Part shown: positions 1 through 5,349 of the stretch, one piece after another
How positions within the stretch are numbered: position 1 is the stretch's first letter
Layout of the letters: the number at the start of each line of letters is the position of its first letter
The notes under the pieces: generated by a model
Told to the model about the DNA's origin: nothing
The model's input: only the letters and a program-made list of their open reading frames with translations
Databases searched by the model: none
Translations under genes and position numbers: made by a program
DNA from: Legionella longbeachae
GTDB lineage: Bacteria; Pseudomonadota; Gammaproteobacteria; Legionellales; Legionellaceae
Direction: 5' to 3'
Assembly (NCBI GenBank): GCA_016191305.1
Contig: JACPOX010000242.1
Span: 4,723 to 13,822 of the forward strand
Length of the DNA stretch: 9,100 nt

Positions 1-3000
1 AGGATGTGGCTTTTTATGAAGTGCATATTAAACGTCTAATTTCCAAAGTATATCTAACGTTATTGGACCCCAAATCGCAACAATCTAATGGACTGAGTAA
101 GCTATGGAATAACTATATTCGTTTGGAAACAGATTTCAATTTAAAATATATGGATGATTTTAAAAATGATGTAGTTATCAGTAAATTTGTCATAGATATT
201 CAAGAAATATTAAATAATACAAAAAATCGAAAATTAGATAATTCACAAGAAATTATTTCACTATTGACAAAGTCCAGAGATTTAGGAAACCAAATCCGCG
301 AAAGACAAGACCAATTAATTGATGCCAAGAAATTATATGAGGAAAAGCAATCAGAAAGAACCGATTTGTTAAGTCAGTTAAAACTTTTGATAAAACACTA
401 TGATGAACAGAAATGGTTTATCAACCCGAAGATACGCAACCAAATAGAAAGCTATGATAAAGTTCCTGTTTGGAATTCTCTAGATCTAAAAATAAATTAT
501 GAGGAAGGTATCAATTTTTATAGCGAAAATACTAAAAGTATCAGAGAACTTTATACGGAGTTATTTCAAAATACATTGCAGAATCAACAGGAAAAGAACA
601 AATCGAATAGATTATTACCCGAATATAATGACCTTGAACTAAAGAGAAAAAAACTGATTAAGAACAATGGTCATATGAGGGAACAAGTAAATAAAGAATA
701 TACGCCCTTCAAAGCGATACCAGAAGTTGTACTTAAGGGAAATATGCTCAAAAATACCAGTGGCGGTGCTTCTGAAAAATATACAAGAGCGATTGAAAAC
801 TATAAAAAAGATATAACTGCTTTAGAAGAAGAACAAAAAAAATTAGCCTTTGAACTTTCCTTGCTTGCAGAGGAAAAAGAATTACAAAAAAACGCTGTAA
901 TAAAATTAAACAAAAATACAAAATTAGATCCTGAGAAATCCTTTATAAAAATAGAAAACAACCATAAAGAATATTTAAAAAACAACGTGATAGTCTTTAT
1001 TGATAACTCATCTAAAACTGAATCTGTTAGGGAAATCGCGACAATACCAGACAAGGTAAGTAGTTTTTATACAGCAAAATCGACTTATCTGAACCATATT
1101 ATTCAACCAGAAACTACTATGGAAAAATTGGGTAAAGGGACATTGGCAGTTCTTTCAGGAGCTGCTGTTGGGGGATTGGCATATTGGGCTGCCCCCAAAA
1201 GTGGAATTGTGGATCAAATTCCATTAGTCTCTACTGTTAAAAATATAGCAGTTGCAGGGGTCAGTGTACTTTTGGGTGGTGTTGTAAGTAAGCTGGTTTA
1301 TGATTCTCTCGGTGATGAAGATAAAAAAAGTTTAAAGGTCGAAGACTTTAATAAAGAAATGGAAAAAGCTGGTTTTTCCGACAAAAAATATAATGAGTTA
1401 TCTAATCGCATTGTAAAATTGTTTCATTTTAGGGAATGTTTGTTGTTGAATAAAGACAATATGCGTGAACAGTTTAAAGAATATCTTCTGCAATCACAGA
1501 AAAAATCTCTTACAAAAGAACAGCTTGATGCGGCAATAGAAGCTCATTTTTTAGTGGAACTTGGTAAACAATTTAATGAATCCTTCCAGGAAATATATGA
1601 TATTCACGACAAGTCTATCAAGGGTCAGATAAATCAAAACTCCTTTAGCAAATGGATAAAAAATATTTTTGCCGACCCTAAAAAAAGAAATCAATTTACC
1701 CAACAAATGCAAATACAGTTTATGACTCAATGCTTGCATTATTTTGAAACTCAGATGACGGATCCTAGATTTTTTGCTAAATATCCAATGGCCACTGCGA
1801 CTGTTACAGGGCTGATAGCAGGTAGCCTTGCGTTAGGATTATCGATGTTCATTCTTGGTGGGCCAATTGGATTTGCCGCTGCCAGTATCGCTTTGTTAGT
1901 AACTTGTATTACGGCGATTACTTCTTACTTAATTGTAACTAATGATCGGATTAAGTATAAGCGCGGCACAGAAAACCGAGAAGGACTGAAAAATGTTATT
2001 GGGAAGGTAGGAAAAGAAGCGACTCGATTATCATTGTTACAAAAAACAGTAACCGATACGAAGCAAGAAGATATAGATGAAATTGAGAAGTTACAAAAAA
2101 CAAATGCTGAAAGCTACTTAAAATTTATTGGTATTACAAAGGATACAAAGGTTTTAATAGGTTCTGGAAGTGCCTGGATAAGAGAGTACGCAGCTCGATA
2201 TAGACATAGCTTATTCATAGAAGATAATCTAAAAAAAGCCATTGACAGCGTAATAAAAGTATCTGAAACACAAATTTCAGAACTGCAATTGGCCATGCTT
2301 AGCAGAATGACTCAAGTGCCCGAAATTGATCCTATAGATAAATTTATCGAGCATACACAGGATTATTTGCAAAAAAATAATGACAATAATCTTGGATTAA
2401 AGCAAAAAATAAAAGAGCAAATCTTGGAAATAGTCTCGGTAGTACCTCTTGGTAGCAACAGACCTTTACATCCTGGTCTGGTTGACTTTTATACAAAGAT
2501 ATTAGGAGGATTAGCGCAAGATTTACACGCGGTTAGAAAATGGACTTTTTTTACAAAAGAAAACCCTTCGGAAAAGTGCGGCCTAATCAAGATGACAGAA
2601 AAACCTTCTTCTGAAAAACTTAAAAAATATATTAATAATCAATATATTACTTATGGGGAGAGTTTATTCTACTGGCATCCTTTAGGGAAACTCGAAGAAA
2701 TAAAATTACGGCAGGATAAGAAGTGGGGCGATTTTACAAGAGAACTTGGGTTAGACAATAGGGAATATTTAAGCATTATAAAATCTTATACAGACCATAC
2801 CCCCTATGGCGCTCTTAAGATAATAGCAAAACAGTGCAATGATCAACTTCTTAATGCAAAGTGGGAAGGTAAGGTTTTAAAAGGAGATGAGAATTATCGC
2901 CGCAATTTAGGTTTAGGAGTGTATAGCGCTGATGAAAAGAAACAACATAGGTTGACTGAAGCAAATGTTGATGAATATTTAAGCAATTCCTATGCTGTAC

Positions 3001-3770
3001 TTCTTTCACTGATGGAGAAACCTGAAAATAATGAAATCAATGGTGATTATGCTCGTTCTGATGCTTTTCAACTGTATTGGACTATTGTGGTGAAACAATT
3101 GGCCGAGTTGGCTGATCTGAATAATCCCCAAGTGGATTTAAAAGTGAGAGATAAAATTATTTCTTTCACTGAAAAATTAGGCATCGAGGATGCTCCTGCT
3201 GTCTTTAATAGTGTATTGAATCAAGCAGTTTCGTTTGAGGCAAAAGATGAACAAGCTCTCTATCAAGGTATTACAATGGGGCTTAACTATCCTATCAAGG
3301 TCTCTACTCCGAAAAAATTGATCGAGTCAGAGATGGAATCTGAGATAGCTACGCTAAGTGAGCATCCTATTTGGTTAATTAGTGACGAGCAGGAATTAGG
3401 TTATGAAAACTTGGAAACCTATGTGACAAAAGTAGAGAACTCTATTAATAATACAATGGCGCTCATAAAATCAATGAGTACAAATGCCCTTTTATTAGCG
3501 TCTGGCTCTTTTGAATGTTATGTGAGTGAGCTTGATAAGAAGTTGCAGAACTTCAATTTATATGTAAATAGGCAGACTAAAGGTGGAAATCAGGATAATG
3601 TGCTGAAATTATTAGAGGAATTTAACAAAAATTTAGCAGAATATAAAGCTCCTCACAAGAACAAGGAAATAGTTAGATATCAAACAGGTAATCCTTATAG
3701 TTTTATACAAAATAAAAAGGCATCTAAGGAAGAAGTCGTAGCTACTAATAATTATGTGCTAGGAAATTAA
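1..3770 (+). CDS. Very large unrecognised protein with coiled coils and two hydrophobic hairpins; candidate secreted effector, 5' end outside window
   Basis: I do not recognise this protein family. The frame is open to the left edge. The first start-like codon is a GTG at position 6 with no Shine-Dalgarno in view, so the true start probably lies upstream; at least 1254 residues are present. Counting from that GTG, residues about 85-310 are rich in Lys, Glu and Gln with heptad-like spacing, suggesting coiled coil. Hydrophobic segments lie at about 379-396 and 414-431, and a second, stronger pair at about 598-618 and 622-645, separated by a Gly-Pro turn. The rest is mostly charged and helical-looking. 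No catalytic motif or signal peptide is visible. The last residues (KKASKEEVVATNNYVLGN) have a Glu pair about 12 from the end and a hydrophobic residue at -3, loosely like Dot/Icm C-terminal signals. Size, domain style and AT-richness fit a Legionella effector that inserts in or bridges host membranes. That role is inference only. Confidence 0.8.
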   Translation, partial: DVAFYEVHIKRLISKVYLTLLDPKSQQSNGLSKLWNNYIRLETDFNLKYMDDFKNDVVISKFVIDIQEILNNTKNRKLDNSQEIISLLTKSRDLGNQIRERQDQLIDAKKLYEEKQSERTDLLSQLKLLIKHYDEQKWFINPKIRNQIESYDKVPVWNSLDLKINYEEGINFYSENTKSIRELYTELFQNTLQNQQEKNKSNRLLPEYNDLELKRKKLIKNNGHMREQVNKEYTPFKAIPEVVLKGNMLKNTSGGASEKYTRAIENYKKDITALEEEQKKLAFELSLLAEEKELQKNAVIKLNKNTKLDPEKSFIKIENNHKEYLKNNVIVFIDNSSKTESVREIATIPDKVSSFYTAKSTYLNHIIQPETTMEKLGKGTLAVLSGAAVGGLAYWAAPKSGIVDQIPLVSTVKNIAVAGVSVLLGGVVSKLVYDSLGDEDKKSLKVEDFNKEMEKAGFSDKKYNELSNRIVKLFHFRECLLLNKDNMREQFKEYLLQSQKKSLTKEQLDAAIEAHFLVELGKQFNESFQEIYDIHDKSIKGQINQNSFSKWIKNIFADPKKRNQFTQQMQIQFMTQCLHYFETQMTDPRFFAKYPMATATVTGLIAGSLALGLSMFILGGPIGFAAASIALLVTCITAITSYLIVTNDRIKYKRGTENREGLKNVIGKVGKEATRLSLLQKTVTDTKQEDIDEIEKLQKTNAESYLKFIGITKDTKVLIGSGSAWIREYAARYRHSLFIEDNLKKAIDSVIKVSETQISELQLAMLSRMTQVPEIDPIDKFIEHTQDYLQKNNDNNLGLKQKIKEQILEIVSVVPLGSNRPLHPGLVDFYTKILGGLAQDLHAVRKWTFFTKENPSEKCGLIKMTEKPSSEKLKKYINNQYITYGESLFYWHPLGKLEEIKLRQDKKWGDFTRELGLDNREYLSIIKSYTDHTPYGALKIIAKQCNDQLLNAKWEGKVLKGDENYRRNLGLGVYSADEKKQHRLTEANVDEYLSNSYAVLLSLMEKPENNEINGDYARSDAFQLYWTIVVKQLAELADLNNPQVDLKVRDKIISFTEKLGIEDAPAVFNSVLNQAVSFEAKDEQALYQGITMGLNYPIKVSTPKKLIESEMESEIATLSEHPIWLISDEQELGYENLETYVTKVENSINNTMALIKSMSTNALLLASGSFECYVSELDKKLQNFNLYVNRQTKGGNQDNVLKLLEEFNKNLAEYKAPHKNKEIVRYQTGNPYSFIQNKKASKEEVVATNNYVLGN

Positions 3771-3786
3771 AAATTATTGATTGTAC

Positions 3787-3790
3787 CTAG
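3787..3790. repeat. Left copy of 4-bp target-site duplication (CTAG)
   Basis: CTAG directly abuts the outer end of the left inverted repeat and recurs at 5101-5104 just outside the right one. IS5-group elements duplicate a 4-bp YTAR target, and CTAG fits that rule. CTAG is palindromic, so the evidence comes from its exact position at both ends rather than from length. Confidence 0.7.
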
Positions 3791-3851
3791 GGGCTGTTGA
3801 CATTTCACCTGCCGCCTACGTGCCGCGGCTTGTCCGCGGCATCCAGTAGAT
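3791..3851 (+). repeat. Left terminal inverted repeat of the IS, with embedded palindrome
   Basis: This 61-bp arm begins GGGCTGTTGACATTTCACCT and aligns with the reverse complement of 5041-5100. By eye there are 58 matching positions, two substitutions and one missing base. The TGTTGACA core near the tip resembles IS5-family ends. The inner two thirds hold a GC-rich palindrome (3821-3841) that stands out sharply from the AT-rich surroundings. Similarity may continue weakly past 3851: a GATCA motif occurs at 3852-3856, and its complement is found 3 bases further in at the right end. Confidence 0.9.
3821..3841. repeat. REP-like palindrome in the left IS end
   Basis: TGCCGCGG (3821-3828) pairs perfectly with CCGCGGCA (3834-3841) around a 5-base CTTGT loop. 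Beyond an asymmetric internal loop, CTAC (3816-3819) can pair with GTAG (3846-3849). An imperfect GC-rich stem-loop with an outer tetranucleotide pair is the general shape of REP-type elements. Whether it is dispersed in this genome cannot be seen from one window. Confidence 0.75.
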
Positions 3852-3882
3852 GATCAAATCAAAAGCTGCGCTATCTAATCCA

Positions 3883-3910
3883 TTGAATAATGAGAGCAAA
3901 CTCATAATAT
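3883..3910 (+). promoter_or_regulatory. Probable transposase promoter inside the IS
   Basis: TTGAAT (3883-3888) as -35 and TAATAT (3905-3910) as -10 are separated by 16 bases. An overlapping TATAAC at 3908-3913 is an alternative -10 with a 19-base spacer. Transcription would begin at about 3917-3920, some 26-29 bases before the ATG at 3946. Assignment rests only on consensus similarity and position. Confidence 0.45.
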
Positions 3911-3944
3911 AACGGCTCTGACACCAAGTATAAAACGAGTTTGC
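3896..3944 (+). promoter_or_regulatory. Inverted repeat spanning the transposase promoter; likely block on read-through translation
   Basis: GCAAACTC (3896-3903) and GAGTTTGC (3937-3944) are perfect 8-bp complements separated by 33 bases. The right arm ends one base before the ATG at 3946, where the ribosome must bind. The left arm lies upstream of the start site predicted from the internal promoter. RNA entering from outside the element would therefore carry both arms and fold over the start, while RNA from the element's own promoter would lack the left arm. This arrangement is known to protect IS10 and IS50 from outside transcription. The repeat is seen directly; the role is inferred. Confidence 0.5.
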
Positions 3945-3945
3945 A

Positions 3946-4694
3946 ATGCTTAGACTTATGCTCCATGATGAGCTTTGGTCGAAGCTGAAGGAGATCATGC
4001 TACAGCATTAGATTTATGACAAGCCCAATCTTCGTATGGTAGTGGAGGCAATGTTATATCGTATGCGGGTTGGCTGACCTTGGCGCGACCTACCAGCAGA
4101 ATTTGGATGCTGGAACTCAATCTATCAAAAATTTAATCGATGGTCATCAAAAGGCAAATTGATGAGCATATTCAAAACACTTGTTCAAGAACCAGATCTT
4201 GAATGGGAGTTTATTGATGGCAGTATTGTAAAAGCGCATCAACACAGTGCTGGTGCACCTTCCGAAGAAAATCAAGCTATAGGAAAATCCAGAGGGGCCA
4301 ATACCACAAAAATCCATATGGCTGTTGATGCTCATGGGTTACCCATCGATTTCGAAATAACTGGTGGCGAAGTACACGACTGTAAAGTTGCACCAGAATT
4401 TATCGAAAAACTTCCTGCCGCAGGTCATATTATTGCTGATAAAGGTTATGATAGTGAAGAAGTTAGAGACACTGTTCGTAAAAAATCATCCATTCCAGTT
4501 ATCCTAAGAAAGAATAATTCTAAAATTAGCAATACAGATATGGATTGGTGTCTTTATAAATATAGGCATTTAGTTGAAAATTTATTCGCTAGAATAAATC
4601 ATTTTCGTGCAATTGCCACAAGATTTGATAAATAAAGCGGAATTATGCTTCTGTTGTGGCTATGGCATGTGCATTTTTATGGTTACCTATGTAG
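3946..4694 (+). pseudogene. Decayed IS5-family DDE transposase
   Basis: Read through its lesions this encodes about 249 residues, full length for the family. It starts MLRLMLHDELWSKL, has the conserved WRDLPAEFG(C)WNSIYQKFNRW block, and ends KRNYASVVAMACAFLWLPM. DDE catalytic candidates are visible: Asp in EFIDGSIVKAH, Asp in IIADKGYDS and Glu in HLVENLFARIN. Three lesions break it. A TAG lies at 4009-4011, between LQH and IYDKPNLR. A TGA lies at 4075-4077, in VG*PWRDLP, where relatives commonly have Cys. One base is missing near 4632-4634, so the frame ends in a stop after FDK while the family C-terminus continues in the next frame from 4635 to the TAG at 4692-4694. The uninterrupted stretch 4159-4635 begins at a TTG within the domain and is a remnant. 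No good Shine-Dalgarno precedes 3946; a second ATG at 3958 is an alternative start. Confidence 0.9.
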
Positions 4695-4733
4695 CACTTC
4701 TTGCGGTATTATCTGGATGTTTGTCCAATATTC

Positions 4734-4738
4734 AGGGA
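4734..4738 (+). promoter_or_regulatory. Shine-Dalgarno site for the GIY-YIG gene
   Basis: AGGGA is followed by two tandem ATG codons, at 4742 and 4745. The 6-base gap to the second ATG is far better than the 3-base gap to the first, which favours a start at 4745. It also argues that the gene starts here rather than at the upstream in-frame ATG at 4607, which lies inside the transposase remnant. Confidence 0.6.
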
Positions 4739-4744
4739 AGTATG

Positions 4745-5032
4745 ATGTATCCATCTTATGTTTATATTCTTGCGAGTCAGCGTAATGGAACTCTTTACGT
4801 AGGTTCTACTTCAGACATCATTAAACGGACGTGGGAACACAAAAATAAAGTCATTCCTGGCTTCACTGCTAGGTATAACGTACATATGCTTGTCTATTAT
4901 GAAATGCACGAATTATATATTGAAGCAGCTCGTCGTGAAAAACGTTTCAAAAATTGGCCAAGACAATGGAAAATAAATTTAATCGAGAAATTTAATCCAG
5001 AATGGCGTGATCTGTATGAAGAAATTTGCTAA
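4745..5032 (+). CDS. Small GIY-YIG nuclease domain protein, passenger of the IS
   Basis: This 95-residue protein is a stand-alone GIY-YIG domain of the YhbQ/UPF0213 type, at the usual length for that family. The GIY-equivalent is VYI at residues 6-8 and the YIG-equivalent is YVG at 18-20. The expected Arg is R28 in IKRTWEHK, and the metal-binding Glu is probably E65 in EAARREKRFKNW, with Asn 70 following. It ends PEWRDLYEEIC, a common tail in this family. Established GIY-YIG proteins cut DNA, usually at nicks, branches or specific sites; the substrate of the small stand-alone ones is poorly known. It begins 50 bases after the transposase stop, on the same strand, and its stop lies 8 bases before the right inverted repeat, so it sits inside the element. 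All key residues are present and the frame is undamaged, in contrast to the transposase. It probably depends on its own Shine-Dalgarno; no separate promoter is obvious. Confidence 0.88.
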   Translation: MYPSYVYILASQRNGTLYVGSTSDIIKRTWEHKNKVIPGFTARYNVHMLVYYEMHELYIEAARREKRFKNWPRQWKINLIEKFNPEWRDLYEEIC

Positions 5033-5040
5033 TGATCGAG

Positions 5041-5100
5041 ATCTACTGGATGCCGCGAACAAGCCGCGGCACGTAGGCGCAGGTGAAATGTCAACAGACC
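5041..5100 (-). repeat. Right terminal inverted repeat of the IS, with embedded palindrome
   Basis: Read on the minus strand this 60-bp arm starts GGTCTGTTGACATTTCACCT and matches the left arm except for the third base, one missing C, and a C-to-T change within the palindrome. It starts 8 bases after the GIY-YIG stop codon. Confidence 0.9.
5051..5071. repeat. REP-like palindrome in the right IS end (one stem mismatch)
   Basis: TGCCGCG (5051-5057) pairs with CGCGGCA (5065-5071). The base at 5058 is A where the left copy, read in this orientation, has G, so the 8-bp stem of the left copy is reduced to 7 bp. The outer CTAC (5043-5046) and GTAG (5073-5076) arms are kept. Confidence 0.75.
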
Positions 5101-5104
5101 CTAG
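5101..5104. repeat. Right copy of 4-bp target-site duplication (CTAG)
   Basis: Matches CTAG at 3787-3790. Removing the IS and one copy restores a continuous AT-rich spacer between the large gene and carB. Confidence 0.7.
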
Positions 5105-5115
5105 TTTAAATAAAC

Positions 5116-5139
5116 GCAGCATGAAAACCTTCATGCTGC
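5116..5139. other. Perfect 10-bp hairpin upstream of carB, terminator-like without a U run
   Basis: GCAGCATGAA (5116-5125) and TTCATGCTGC (5130-5139) pair perfectly around AACC. On the plus strand it is followed by CCTGCAGAAAAC rather than Us, so it is not a standard intrinsic terminator in that direction. On the minus strand it is followed by a loosely T-rich GTTTATTTAAAC. Before the IS inserted, it would have lain roughly 30 bases after the large gene's stop, the usual place for a 3' end structure. Confidence 0.5.
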
Positions 5140-5185
5140 CCTGCAGAAAACATTAAAATGTAAGCAGGTCTCTTCTCATTTTTAA
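5140..5185 (+). terminator. Weak stem plus pyrimidine tract, possible terminator
   Basis: CCTGC (5140-5144) can pair with GCAGG (5164-5168), enclosing an inner ACAT/ATGT stem (5150-5153 with 5158-5161). A C/T-rich run ending in TTTTT follows at 5169-5183. The stem is interrupted and weak. It could act with the preceding hairpin to end transcripts from upstream, or merely be composition. Confidence 0.25.
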
Positions 5186-5243
5186 ACATGCACTCTATTA
5201 AACTAACGTCTTTTTCTGAGTTGACACATTTATTAACTTTACG

Positions 5244-5257
5244 GCAGTAAATACTGC
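5244..5257. repeat. Dyad GCAGTA-AA-TACTGC, possible operator
   Basis: A perfect 6-bp inverted repeat with a 2-base centre lies about 93 bases upstream of the carB ATG and in the spacer of one candidate promoter. It does not match the ArgR box or other operators I know for carbamoyl-phosphate synthase genes. Binding by a dimeric regulator is possible but unsupported beyond symmetry and place. Confidence 0.25.
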
Positions 5258-5349
5258 ATTATGACAAACCCATTTTATTACTCACTAAGGGTATAAACTT
5301 TAAGCAAAACTAGGTAAAATACATTAATTTATTCTTTTTTGTTGTTACC

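Larger units (their letters stand above)
3791..5100 (+). mobile_element. IS5-family insertion sequence (about 1310 bp) carrying a GIY-YIG nuclease gene
   Basis: The element is defined by near-identical inverted ends (3791-3851 and 5041-5100), flanking CTAG duplications, and a decayed IS5-type DDE transposase gene between them. The order is left repeat, transposase promoter, transposase pseudogene (3946-4694), GIY-YIG gene (4745-5032), right repeat. Simple IS5-type elements usually have repeats of roughly 12-20 bp that closely follow the transposase stop. Here about 350 bp of extra DNA, including the second gene, lies between that stop and the right end. The transposase cannot be made intact from this copy, so movement would need a transposase supplied from elsewhere. 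Boundaries are placed just inside the CTAG copies; the outermost bases (GGG on the left, GGT read inward from the right) differ by one base. I cannot name the element. Confidence 0.85.
5105..5349 (+). promoter_or_regulatory. carB upstream leader: hairpins, a dyad, no gene
   Basis: No convincing coding frame lies in this AT-rich spacer. It contains a strong hairpin (5116-5139), a looser nested stem (5140-5168) followed by a pyrimidine-rich run, and a dyad at 5244-5257. carB must be transcribed from within or through this region. TTGACA at 5221-5226 is a perfect -35, but no good -10 follows at 16-18 bases. TTTACG (5238-5243) with TATGAC (5260-5265), 16 bases apart, is an equally weak alternative. 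I cannot choose a start site. The 20 bases before the carB ATG are U-rich with no clear Shine-Dalgarno, so initiation may rely on an unstructured U-rich leader. Confidence 0.4.

Noticed and set aside
800..2296. Minus-strand open frames within the large gene
   Set aside because: Short, low-complexity, without Shine-Dalgarno sites, and entirely opposite a well-supported long frame.
4159..4635. A separate 158-residue transposase starting at TTG 4159
   Set aside because: The same frame continues upstream with clear family sequence back to 3946, broken only by two stops, and the true C-terminus follows in a shifted frame; it is a fragment of the pseudogene.
3946..4694. Programmed frameshifting to make an active transposase, as in some IS5-family groups
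   Set aside because: Two in-frame stops far from any slippery site, plus a one-base loss only about 20 codons before the end, fit random decay; no stimulatory slip signal is visible at 4632.
4695..4740. A vestigial original right IS end just after the transposase stop (TGTTTGTCCAATATTCAGGG compared with the tip)
   Set aside because: Similarity to the terminal TGTCAACAGACC is too poor to call; alignment with other copies would be needed.
4607..4744. An upstream in-frame extension that would give the GIY-YIG protein 46 more residues, from the ATG at 4607
   Set aside because: It overlaps the transposase C-terminal coding stretch in another frame, has no Shine-Dalgarno, and the family begins near the ATG at 4745.
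5116..5185. A riboswitch or classical peptide-coded attenuator in the carB leader
   Set aside because: No known aptamer pattern and no leader peptide with Arg or other regulatory codon runs could be found.
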